DNA of 64,000 nt from Lunularia cruciata. Lineage: Eukaryota; Streptophyta; Marchantiopsida; Lunulariales; Lunulariaceae. The DNA lies in NCBI GenBank assembly GCA_948567375.1, contig OX419760.1, positions 63,670,911 through 63,734,910 of the forward strand, given 5' to 3'. How positions within the stretch are numbered: the stretch's first letter is position 1; the number at the start of each line of letters is the position of its first letter. Both the position numbers and the translations under genes were made by a program. This document shows positions 22,880 to 34,975 of this stretch, in pieces. The notes under the pieces were generated by a model. The model saw only the letters and a list, made by a program, of their open reading frames with translations. It made no database searches and was not told where the DNA came from.

Positions 22880-25400
22880 TGACTATGATTGGATCACTTG
22901 GGATGCTCATTTGAGGTGAGTGACCGCATCAATTGTAGTGACACTTGGGATTATGCACGCTTCCTCTATCATTGTGTTGATTGTTCCAAGGATACTAATT
23001 GAGTTATGGGAGTGGTTAGCATCTCAAGTGGGTTGTATCTTAGGGTTATTTGAGACTAGTTTTCTACATTCACATCTATTCCATAGGCTACCCCCTACAC
23101 TTCATTTGAGACTAGATAGGCTTTTTAACTACCACTTGATCATTTGGCATGATCCCTTGGATGAGTTAGCATGGTTATTATTCGTCTTACTCCCTCAATG
23201 GCGCCCTCTTTATGCTAGAGGGTGACGTGTAAGGCATAAAGAGGTGGCTGCTAGATTTTTTTGATTCCGAGTGGGAGATTGGGCTGCCTTACAGGAGGAG
23301 TTGTTAAAGCTGCATGGTTTAGGAGATAGGTTTTACCATAGGATACCACAGAGTCCACTTGATTATGATAGTGTAGGACATTGATTGGGTTGGTGGGAGA
23401 GTTTAATAGAGTAGCATGAGTGTTACACTCTTTGTTTATGGCTAGTTCCATTGATGAGACTATCTCTTCCCTACACTTACTACATCCAATGGCAAGAAAA
23501 GGAGTACCATTAGAGGTCTTAGATTATCAACTTGAGTATTTTTTTATGTCTTGATAGTTCACTTTTTGCACAAGCATTGTGAATTGCTCCTTGCCTCTCC
23601 TCAAGAGGCTTGTCAAGGATGGTATATGAGCATCTTAGAGATTTCTTTCAAGTAGTTGATCCTTCTAGTGGATCTACCAAGCTATTTTAGGTAGCTACAA
23701 TAGTAGCAAGGAGAGATATTCATATATCAATTAGTCAGGTGTTAGATGCTAGTTGACTTCTTGCAATAGAGAAGGACACATGGGGCATTAGAATGATTGC
23801 TATTGGAGAGATCTTTTTGTGCTTGATTAGCCATACCATTGTCCTTTAGCATCAATCTCAATTCCAAAATCACCTTAGTGCTTATCAGTTTGCAATAGGT
23901 ACATCTGGAGGTTGTGAGGCTATATCTCTAGGCATCAAGCACTCTTAGATATCCATCCAAAGGGAGTCATCCTATAGGTGAATGTTGAGAATGCTTTTAA
24001 TAGTGTCTCTTGAGCATCCATTTTTAGAGAGCTTCAGGAGGTTGGTGGATCCTTGGTGAGTCTCATTCCTTTTTTCTGGTCATCTATGGCTCTCATGCTT
24101 CCTTTCATTACAAGCATGGTTGGTCATAAGGGAGAATCACCATCTTGGAGTCACTTTTTGATACACAATAAGGAGATCCTTTAGGGGGCATTTGTTTGCC
24201 ATGGTTCACTTTAGAGCTCTCTTTCTACCACTTTGGCCATGCTAGGTTGTGTATTTCCTCCTTGGTAGATGATACACACATTGTGTGCTCTATATTTCAG
24301 ATTAGGCAGGCCTTTGATCACTTGACTAACGAGCTACATCTTGTAGGCTTGAGAGTCAAGGTGTCAAAGTGCAGAGCATGGTCCCCTTCAAGTATCCCTC
24401 CTCACCTTGAGCTTCCAAAGGGGTGTATTACATCTACATATGGACTATGTGTTCTTCAAGTGCAAGTAGGATATGGGATTCTATCACATGCTTCCTAAGA
24501 TGTTGCACTTGTAGAGGTATTCTCCATGTGGATGACTTTCCTCTTCTAGGAGATCTCTAGGTGGCATTTGGTATACTCTCCTCTAGTATTGCCCATTGAC
24601 CGACTTACCTTCTACACATGGTTCCTCCTTCCTTGAATTTCCTATCACATTTGAGAGATTTTGATAAGAGGATTATGAGAGTCTTTGGTGATATCATTAG
24701 ACCAGGGTCATTTGAGTGTGTGATGGTGATTTGGCATGGAGATAGACATCTTGAGCAGAGAGGTAGACCTATTATCAATGGAGGAGATGTCACTTATAGC
24801 ATTTTTGGTAGTTGTGCTCTCTTGGTGCCCCTACTTTCCTCTTATTTTGTGGTTGCTGATAGGCCAGTTTTGGAGACATATGTGGTCAAGGTGGAGGAGG
24901 GATTTTTTTCTCTCCAAGTGTTATTGCAATAGACGAGAGATGGTCTATCCTCATGGGCATGGGAGGATCTTCCATCCTTTGCTTCACTACCATCAGATTG
25001 GACTGTAGGTAGAGCGCCAATGTCATCATAAGCTACATTCTCTCTTAGTTGACTTGTCCATTCCTTGAGCCACTAGAGCACGTCTTTGCTTTTGCTTTGG
25101 CAAGGGTGGAGGTTCTTGGATCTTAGCTTGATCATGCATTAGGGAATTCCAACTTGCACCAACCACCTTCTCGATAGCATTGAGGTTTTGTCTAGGTTTG
25201 GTCCACCAGTCTACATTTTCATTATTCACTTGTGAGTGTGGTTTTAGATGCAGCAGCGGTCCATATGACATGGTGTCCTTTTGGAGGATAGAGGATAGCT
25301 ACCCATGATGCCATCAAGGATATAGTGTTTGCTATGGCACAAGAGAGTGGATACCTTGCTTGGAGGGAGCGTTTGTATGCTTTGCAAAAAACATATGTCA
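22880..25400 (+). pseudogene. RT repeat copy B: decayed RT-containing coding region
   Basis: Plus-strand frames carry the same protein as copy A. An N-terminal region (22920-23225) has LGIMHASSI and ELAWLLFVLLPQWRPL. A middle region (23260-23860) has GDRFYHRIPQSPLDYD and YEHLRDFFQVV. The RT part includes IGEIF (about 23810), QIRQAFDHLTNELHLVGL and the catalytic VDDTHIV with Asp-Asp at 24268-24273. Downstream frames to about 25400 are conserved among copies A, B and C. The frame is broken many times. A function beyond element replication is not supported. Confidence 0.65.
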
Positions 25401-26036
25401 AAACAGACTTATATTTGGTCTGAGATGATCAAGTGACAGTGGCGGATGTTGTGGTTACAAATCCTCCGTGTGATACAATTTTGGAGGGAGTGATTACTTA
25501 TCCACCTGGATGAGCGGCGAGCAAAGCAGCAGCATGCAAGGTTTCCAAGTATAGGGATATGCAGCGAGGTCACCTCTTTGTTCCTCTAGCCTTGGAGTTA
25601 TATGGAGCAGTGGACACGATGATCGACACATTTGTCAGGTAATGCATGAGAGCTTATCATATTAGATGTCAAGGGTACCACTCTCACTCTCATATTTTGT
25701 AGCATATTTTAGATAGTATGTGTCCATTGCTATATAGAGAGCATTGGCTGAACAATGTAATCCATAGGAGAACAATTATACTAAGTGATGCTTCTTTGGA
25801 TGATTCTTTAGTTTGTAGACCTTCTAACTTGCATAGCTCAAATATCTTAGCTGTGGTAGAGCAGATTTCTCATATCAATACTATTGGGGCCTAGCACCCT
25901 TTTACCTCTTTTGTCTCTCCCTTGTATGCCTTGATGGGGTCTTCACATCCTTCATGTGTTCTACGTGGACGCCTTTCTGTACTTGACAGAATCGATTACT
26001 AAACTTTAAAATTCCGAGAGAATTTGTGTGATGTGA

Positions 26037-26067
26037 TTACCAAATGCTTACATCAAGCATTTGGTAA
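26037..26067. repeat. Perfect hairpin, 13-bp arms, 5-nt loop
   Basis: TTACCAAATGCTT and its reverse complement flank ACATC, about 75 bp downstream of the 3' end of RT repeat B. Confidence 0.85.
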
Positions 26068-26149
26068 ACTGTGTTTACAAGTACAAACCACAGAAGTAAA
26101 ATATAGAGCTCAGAGGTTAAAGCGGACCACTTCCTAATATTTGGCCAAG

Positions 26150-26800
26150 ATTCGAAGGATCCCAAAGTAGTTGGATATCAAGTGCCGGGAAACGAAGTGG
26201 AGAAGACCATTGGAACCACCCGAGGAACTGGAAAGAAGCATGGATGTCGACAAATATCAGCTCCACATCGGCTCCAATCACGGAAGCAGTTTTCTACTGA
26301 GGCAGGTCGGGATGATTCACTCCGCGACGCGAGATCTATAAACCAGGTCGCGATCCTACCTGTTCCCAACATGTCGGGCTGTTTTGGCCGCTGTCACTGG
26401 CGACACTAACGGAGTCGAGATCTCCCATCCGACGGCAGACTGGAAGCGGTGCCATTCAGCTACTAACGTAACCGCGTAACTCAGGTACCGCGAGATGGGA
26501 GATTCCGTTTCTGGATTTAATCCTAGTTCAAAGGTGTGCGATGATATTCCTCAGATCTGGACGGGGAAACCAAAACCGATGCGTTGCGTGTTCCGAAGTT
26601 CGAAAGATCGTGTGTTGGATATTTGTTTGCCCTTCAGGCCTGATTTTAAACTGGATTCAGTGGCATATTCTGGTATCAGTGGACTACAGCACAGTAGATG
26701 CAAAATGGCATGGTTGTCTGTCTTGTATGTTGCGTAAGGATGTTTCTGTACGGTCCGTACAGATGTAGACGGAGTTTATTGGTAACGACCAAGTCCACAG
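26150..26800. other. GC-richer non-repetitive segment, unidentified ORFs
   Basis: Base composition rises here compared with the flanks. Two overlapping open frames of about 80 codons exist on plus (26495-26737 starts ATG GGA GAT TCC) and others on minus, none recognised. A near-perfect palindrome TCTGTACGG-T-CCGTACAGA lies at 26745-26763. It could be an exon or regulatory DNA of an unrecognised gene. Nothing decides this. Confidence 0.3.
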
Positions 26801-26929
26801 TGCATTGAACTTGGACAGATCCAGTGATCCTCATGTGGTTACAATTTGAGTGGCTGTAAAGACCTAGGTTGGCACTTGAATCCTGGATTTAAATTGCATT
26901 CTATATCAGTTTCCATGAAAGAGAAAAAG

Positions 26930-27075
26930 GAAGGGACCGCGTAGGATAACAAAGAGAATGGGAAAATCCATCAAGCTATACAATGATAAAACAAAAAAAT
27001 AAATGAAGTTCAACCCCATAGCATCAGGATTAATAATCTGTCCTACAGCAACTTCCATATAGATCCAAACAAGTA
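26930..27075 (-). repeat. Short RT-repeat 3'-end fragment, diverged
   Basis: The minus strand shows a decayed version of the RT repeat end: GAATGGGAAAATCCATCAAGC, a run of A, then CAACCCCATAGCATC and TCTGTCCTACAGCAACTTCC, which align with the 10020-10130 block. Confidence 0.5.
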
Positions 27076-30000
27076 TACATGTGCATTCAACCCCTCCTAA
27101 CACCAATAGTTTCGAGAATGGAAAAGAAAAAGGGAGTATAAACATATTCAAATGGAAAATAAATCTATCGATTGTGATGATGTGTTATTGTCTGCAGGTT
27201 GGCCTACTCCTGTAGTTGGAAGTGTGGGACTCGATAGGCACAAGAAAATAACATGACCGTCTGTGCGTGGTCGACTTGTCAATTGGCATGGGAGAGACTG
27301 CGGGTAGGATTTTCACGGAGATTGTAGCTACTGCGAGGAATGAGGTTCACCATTGGATACTTAAGTCAGAGACTGACTCGTACATCTGTCCCATGTGAAC
27401 CCTTCCGCCTCACTGATACGTTTCTCTCGAGTCAAGAACATAATGTTACGGAATACGTTTACAATTTAGGCAGTGGTGCGGAGGAGCACTAATTCACAAT
27501 TTGAAATTGGACATAATAATCACAAGAATGTGCCGAATAAATTTTCTTTATAATGAGAATTGTTTGATCGACTAAGCACAAACTATCATTCTCAAGCACG
27601 CAAGCTATCTCTTACAACCACGATTGGCAATAGCTCAACTTGTGTACCCAATGATTTATTTATGAAAAACAGAATATGTTTACAAGAATTAATGCTCCAC
27701 CTAAGGTTCTCCTAAAACTGAATGACTAATGTCTAGACCGGCCAGCAAGAGAACCACTCCTAGTATTTGGATCCTCTGCTCGAAGATTTAGAGAAAACTG
27801 GACATGATCGGTTGAAGCACAATTGAAGAAATGGAGAACCTCTACTAAAAAAACAAAAGCCTAATTATATGCTAATAACCTAACCCTAAAAGAATTTTTC
27901 TATCCAGTGACAATACTCTACTGTGATTGTTGCCTTTCTCATACGTCACTGCCGTAAATAGTCAAAGGATCATACTTTTAGATTTTTCTAACAAAAAGAG
28001 TTAATATAGATAGAGCGTCAACTTAGTTTTAATTACTATTTAATTTTTTTGTGTTATTGTACATTCTTATATGGATTAATCCCGCACTTAAATGATTGAT
28101 TGCCCGTAGTTGACTTTCCCGCAATGTGTCTTTCTCCCCCACTCCTCTTCTGTTCTTTCCCGCATAGGACATTTCCCATCCTAAACTTTAACCTTCTTGG
28201 ACCGTTATCAAGAGATTAAAGTGACAAAAATGGGAAATCGCATGAGGGGAAGCAGAAAGAAAGAGAGAGATTTTGAATATTTAGGTCTACCCATGTTAGT
28301 CTCATATGTGACATTTAGTGTTGATATTAGTCTCACATGTGAAATTTAGTGGTGATAGTGGAGGATACCTTAAACATAGCCTTAAACATGATTAAATTAG
28401 ACCAAGTAAACGGTTTATGATAACTCCTGAGAAATCTATTGTGTCTTTAAACATGCACGGGTGAAGGCGAACCCCCTTACGCTAATTTCTCCACATTCTC
28501 TCGACGTCTCCGTTTCGTCCATCAAACATTGTCCATATTATTTTTAATCTCCTTCGCATTCGTGGTATTTGTGGATGTGTTCGGTTCCAATGATTGAGCT
28601 GAAGAACATATTCTATTATATTCCCTTATTCAATCCATTATCATATTCCATTAAAGTTCCATTATTTAACCTGTATACTCAGACCATTATATAAAAATGA
28701 ATATACATAAGCTAGAATGAGGATCCAGCTATCTGGATCTTCACACTACTTTACCTTTTCTCTTCCTTTATAAATTTTGCTTATGTCTTTTCAGGTGAGA
28801 ACTCTTGTGTGCGAGTATCTGGAAGACATATTCTTTGTAATAGACGTCCATGTTATTTCGTCATAGATCCATGCTTCCACGCTGAATTAAAAAGGTACCA
28901 AAGAGGATAGAGTTCAGAACTTTCGTGCTATCCCCGTGATAGAAATCCAGAGAGCAAAAAGTTTGAAGATCAAAAGTTTTGCACCCGTTGCGGTTTTTTA
29001 TCTAAATTCAACACCATTAGAGACATCTCTTTTATACAGGAAATGATCAGTGCAAGCGGAAGTACATGTGTGGGCTATCATTTATATTTTAATTCCAAGA
29101 GTACTTTGAGTGTTATTAATATTTTTAAAATTCCTATGAGATTCATGCTAATGCCAGTCTTCTTTCTGTTAATTAGAGGTTTATAAGGTTTCTCATTGAC
29201 AAGATATTTTCAAGAATATTATTTCCGTTCTTCGAAAATTCTCAATGTTCAAGTAAGTTCCAAACCTGAGTGCCAAAAAGGATAATATTTACGAGCTTAG
29301 GTGCTTTAAACGATACTGTATATCCGTGAATTCAATTTTTACGATTTGTAAATTTCTAAAAGAAAGACAAATCTATGACATCCAGAATTAGGAAAAAGAG
29401 TTGAGTTTAATTGTTAATCTAAAGGGGAAAAGGTGACCGGAAATAACCTTGCACAGCTCGTTAAATTTAAGTATAATTTGACATTCTGTGTGAAAAGGCA
29501 TTGTGCTTTCATTTACACCAAGAGGTTTGCTCTTATTTTTTAAACCTAGAAATTTGTCTTTATCCACCACTTTGTCAACTTGTTTAGGTTACATATTTTG
29601 TTTGGAATGTGACTGTCGTACGGCAAGAAATCTATCCGAATCGAGCTTGAATCTCGTTGAGGCTTGCTCATCGTCCATAAAGTGCCTGTACCCACTCGAA
29701 TCAGCGTAGCTGGTATTACAGCTTAGGTTGCTCAGCCCACCTATCTTCAACGGACTCAAGAGTGGTGACTCAGAAGGATAAAGTGAGGGGATAAAGTGAC
29801 AAAGTGTACAAGGAATATAGTAGGGGGGGTTTCAAATTCTAGATTTTCAAAATTATACAGGTACGAGGTACTGATGTGAAATATGATATTTTATAGGTAC
29901 CCTTATGTAGGGGTTGGTTTAAACATGAATAGCCTCGTAATAAATTAGGGTTTGAAAATTTGACAGTTAAATTTAGTCAGATAAATTTTAATTTGATATC

Positions 30001-33000
30001 ACTGGACTTTACCAGATCACCCCTAACTCTAACCGTTACCCTTCGGTCATGTTTTCAAACGCCCATAAAGATATTTCCAACTATATACATTTCCCCATAA
30101 AACCTTTCTGAACTCCTGCACGTTTACCCATTCAATTTTGACAATCTACCCATAAATTAGTTTATGGATTCATAGGGAGGGGCATGCCAGAAACCTAAAG
30201 TTGAACCCGAATTCAAGTATATAGTTCATGAGATCCCCATTCGCTCATGATTAGTTCTCAACATTGGCAGCCATATCCTGGTACCATGCACCCATCAGCT
30301 GGAGAATCCAATCCTTACCTTTGCAGCCCAAACTCCAATCATCATGCACTAGACAAATCCTGCCCATGCTTGGATCAAGTTTTCCTCGGAAGGGGATTGA
30401 GAGGTTAACCGAGGAGGAATCGAATAGACGGCGGCTCAGAGCTTTCGTCTTTCTTATCCTGGACATTCTACCGGCTAGCACTTGCAATTTGTAACTCGCA
30501 GAAGTTAGTGCTACATGATAGAGCTTGCTTATATAGCCTCCTCAGATCCTGAAAGTATGTGACTAAGACCTATGTTTCTATCAAACCATTGCAAAGCAAC
30601 CGTTCGTCATGCTGTTCATAGTTAAACCTTGTACGACTTCAATGGAAGGAACAGAAACATTTGAGCAGTGATGTACTTCATTGCGAGTTCAACGTATTTA
30701 CGAGGATAATAGTTTATGTAGGTTCTCAAATTGATGTACAGTGAGGTTCCAATTCTCGTCTGGACGGGAAAAGGACACGCCAGACCTACTACTTCATGCC
30801 GTCATTGTTAGTGTACTCGTCCAGTTTGAAACGCCTATGGATAACTACGGTATCCGAGAGATGAAATTGTCCTAAAATCTTGACCCGATATAGTGGTAAG
30901 AGTGTTGGTGGTTCGTACCCTGTTGTCTTGTGATACCCTCTACAATACAAGATCTTTTCGATGACAATTGTGTTTCTCGTACTCTCATCTCTGTTCAAGT
31001 TTGAAAATCATGTTCCAGGTCTACTGTACTTTCGATATGCTATCAACAAGCGATACTAAACATGTGACATTCATGATTCAGTTTTTATTCTCCTGGTAAT
31101 GGCGAAGCCCGAACGTAGAAAATTTTGGAAAGATCAGAAACTCTTTTCATTTGAAAATTAAAATTTTAATGTAATGTTATGACTTATTTCTTATAAAGAA
31201 AAAAGCTCCTGCCGTCATCAATCTATACTACAACCACTACTGAGAAATAATTTAGTGAGAAAATTTTACATAGTTTAGTGCAGAAAGTTATTATATAAAT
31301 AATATCCCTCTATAAATATACAGAGATTATTTATCTATTTATTTAACATACCTAGACTTGCGTACAGTATATCCAATATTATAATTCCGATGCACGTTTT
31401 TCAACACAAATTGATAAGATAGCTGATGAGGCACCAGGTTTTCTGCAATCTTTAGGAATAAAAATTATGAACTCATTAGGTTCCTGCTTCATTTAATTTA
31501 ATTCAATAAGCTCTTAATTAAGAGGTTTAATAAGTGGAGAAATTCTTTGTGATTTATAGGCATATTATAAGGGCCTACCTTTTAATGTACATATAAGTGA
31601 TGCTTGCAATTTCTAAAGCATTTTTTGGTATTTGATCTTGACCTAGGACAAATATTATTCAGCATTCAAGATACTTCTCGTTGAATTCCAATCTTTCGAC
31701 TTACTATATCTACTGTGTTTTATCTGAGAAGAATGATCAAAAGAAAGATCAAAGCAGGCTAAAGAAGTTCAAAATCACATTCCAGTTTGAAGTCATAGCA
31801 AACAATACAATAGAGCGGATAAGGAAAACCTGCAAACACAAGTATACACGTGCACCATAATAGATACGAAAGAACCGCATGTCCGTTGCGTACTATACAC
31901 AAAATGCCTCCACTCTATGGATACCTCAGGTCCCACCCTAAAGCTCAAGTGGAGAACTGTTTGGACCAAGCAGTACGGTATCGATAGGAACTGCATCAGA
32001 TATTCCCATGTCACATGCTGACACATATGATCTATTGGCGGTTGTCCATATTTCTTAATCCTTGCCCTCATTTCAACCAATCTTAACTTTAGGCATGGGA
32101 CTTGGCATAATTTCTGTGACAGTTAACATCCAGCAATTGCGGCGGTAAGACGATTGCGAACTACACTCTCATTGAAGACTGTATGGGTTTCGCCATCCCT
32201 GTAGGCCAGCTTCGCCTTTCACATAAAATCTCCATCTAGAAGATTCCAAATCACTGAGAACTAGATACTCTGGACTTCATACGTGTCGAGAAAGAAAGGC
32301 GCATCACACTTCTTCACTAACATATCGGTTGTTTCTTCAAGATAGTCGATAATGGATCCTCACGTATCTGGATACAGGATTGAGGAGAAACTACAGAAAG
32401 GAAAGGTTCCATGGCGGTGTCCATAAAAGCATCGTGGACTGATGTTTTATTGATGGCAACAAGGATATAGATTAAAGTGAGGTTTATCTTATATCTACTG
32501 ACATTATTGAAGGGCAACAACATTCGAAATTCTCGCTTCGTTCGAGGAGTACCCAATAGATTTCTGAATACAAATACACCTACTTAGGAGCATGATCAAC
32601 AATTCTGTATACATATGCTCATACCAAATCTGTAGTAGTTACTGGACTGGATAGTATCTTTGCTTTCTCCAATATCCATAATGGTTTGACGAATATAATG
32701 GGAGGCCTCTAGTCTGCACATGGGATTATACAGTAGTCTAGTGATGGCGATGTTTGGAGCAAAACTTTTTGAAATTGATTCGCACCTAGGTAAAACTTAA
32801 TGTCGGGTATAAAATAAATGTGAAATCATATTGTTCCGCAAGGAATACATGTTCCCCGCAAAGACATCAATGTCCCCCATTTCACGCGTCTTCATTAGGA
32901 GACTAGATACTTTTTTTTTTGCCCTTACAAAAAGATATGCAGAAATCTGAAAACCCCACGTTGTGGTACAGTAGAAGGGATATGCAGCTGCGCATACCTG

Positions 33001-33940
33001 TAGTCATCAACGGCAGTAGCCAGGCGAAGAAATCTCGAAAGCAAGCCAGGAAGTGGAGGGGTAGGACCGGCCCCGCCCTATGGATGCCTGTCCGCGTAGG
33101 AGGCCTATCCCGCAGTAGGCTTTCCCGTGCAAACCGGAGTTAGCTACCGTGGTTAAAACCCGGTTCATCTTTTAGTGGATTGAACTTCTCCGCTCACAAA
33201 AGGTTTCTAACCACACACCAACTCTGGTTAGCGTAGAAACGCCTTAACCGCCTCCTGCCGTTCAGCTCTGAAGGATGGACAGACCGAGCCAAAAATGACC
33301 AAGATCTTCAGAGGGGCGACAAGCTGGTGTTGACTCTGGAATGTAGGCATGATTTCAGGTAACCTGTTGCGCAACATATCTAAAGATGCCAAATATGTTT
33401 GTCCGTCACTACCGGGCTGTCTTGGGAGACATGTGTAAGCAAACACTTGTAGTTTGACTTATGACGGACTTACTTCATGGAACTAACATTGGAGACACGT
33501 GGCTGCCTCCGACTTGTCTAGCATGACATGCAACTCCTTCCGTTAACCTGATCGACGCCATTAACTTGTACTTGTACTTTCCCGATTGCCTTGAGAGTCG
33601 CTTTCCGGAGAGAAACCGGCGACCAAAGAAGGAAAATTCATCTAGAGAAAATTAGAGGATAAAAAGGAAAAAGGAAATGCCCTCCTTCTCTATCCTCAGC
33701 AAGTTTATCCTACTGTATTTTAGAAATTGATTGCGGTAAAACTATTTACTTCACATTTTACTCCTTTTTTTTAAGTTATTAACGAGGACCCTTTTGTCCT
33801 CTGCGATCTGCGAAGCCTATAAGGAATTACATTCCTCGAATTCCTATACGGAATTACTACAGTCAAATCATGAATTCTTATCAAGAATTATTACCATCAA
33901 ATTGGATCATTGGTTTGTAGTCTTCCTTGATGGAGCGAGA
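27076..33940. other. Unique sequence without recognised genes
   Basis: Mixed composition, with no domain, RNA gene or repeat recognised. The longest frames are about 60-95 codons (for example 31793-32080 minus and 30251-30487 minus), and none has a supportable homology or splice structure. A GC-rich patch occurs at 32990-33170. Confidence 0.5.
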
Positions 33941-33949
33941 GTGACAACA

Positions 33950-34975
33950 TATGCATATGTCCTCGGGTTACTAGAGCACATCTTCACTTTGGCAAGGGTG
34001 CATGCTCTTGGATCTTGGATCAATTGTGCATTAGCGCATTCCGACTAGCATCATCCACTTTCTCTACAACGATGACATTCCGCCTAAGTTTGGTCCACCT
34101 GTTTGCAACTTCATTAATCACTTGTGAGTGTGGTTCTACACTAGATGCAGCAGTGGTCCCTATGACATTGTGTCCTTATGGAGGAGAGAAGATAGCTACC
34201 CATGATGCCATAAGAGATATAGTGTTTGCTATGGCACGTGAGAATGGATACCTTGCTTGGAGGGAACGTTCATATTCTTTGCAGACGACATGTGTCAAAG
34301 CAGACTTATACTTGGTCTGAGATGATCAAGTGACAATAGCGGATGTTGTGGTTATAGAGACTTCATGTGATTCAATTCTTGAGTGAGTGATTACTCATCC
34401 TCTTGGATGGGCGGTGAGCACTTATACTTGGTCTGAGATGATCAAGTGACAATGGCGGATGTTGTGGTTATAGAGCCTTCATGTGATTCAATTTTGGAGG
34501 GAGTGATTACTCATCCTCTTGGATGGGCGGTGAGCGGTGCAACAACATGTAAGGTTCCAAGTATAGGGGTATGCAGCGAGGTCACCTCTTTGTTCCTTTG
34601 GCCTTGGAGTTATATGGAACAATGAGCATGGTGTTTGAGACATTTGTCAGGGAATGCATAATAGCTTATTATATTAGATGCTAGGGGATACCAATCTCAC
34701 TCTCATAGTCTAGACAACGTGTGTCCATTGCTCTATAGAGAGCATTGGTTAGTGCAATCCATAGGAGAGCAATCACTCTAGGTTATGCTTCTTCAGATGC
34801 TCCAATAGATTGTAGACCTTACAACTTGCATAGCCAAAATTGGTGTAGTAGGGAAGATTTTCATATCAATACTATTGAGGCCTAGCCTCATTTTACCTCT
34901 TTTGTCTCTCCTTTGCAGCTTGATGAGGTCTTCCTATCCTTCTTGTGTTTAATGTGGCTGCCTTCCCTTGCTCAG
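33950..34975 (+). mobile_element. RT-bearing repeat copy C, 5'-truncated
   Basis: About 1 kb matching 25050-25960 of copy B in the same order, ending at the CTTGATGAGGTCTTCCTATCC end block (about 34950). The RT part is missing. It contains a 116-bp tandem duplication (34305-34536). Confidence 0.75.
34305..34536 (+). repeat. Tandem duplication, period 116 bp
   Basis: CTTATACTTGGTCTGAGATG begins at 34305 and again at 34421. The two units are nearly identical and lie inside RT repeat copy C. Copies A and B have one unit. Confidence 0.88.

Larger units (their letters stand above)
21424..25960 (+). mobile_element. RT-bearing repeat copy B
   Basis: Plus-strand homologue of copy A. A short 3'-end-like block (TTGTCTTTTCCTTGTTTGGC...TCTTCCCATCCTTC) lies at 21424-22225 and is split by a solo LTR2. 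The leader runs 22225-22740, coding frames 22880-25700, and the 3' end is at about 25960 (CTTGATGGGGTCTTCACATCC). It encodes an RT with a VDDT box at 24265-24276. Multiple stops and frameshifts show it is inactive. Its 5' flank carries element-end sequence, as in copy A. Confidence 0.8.
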
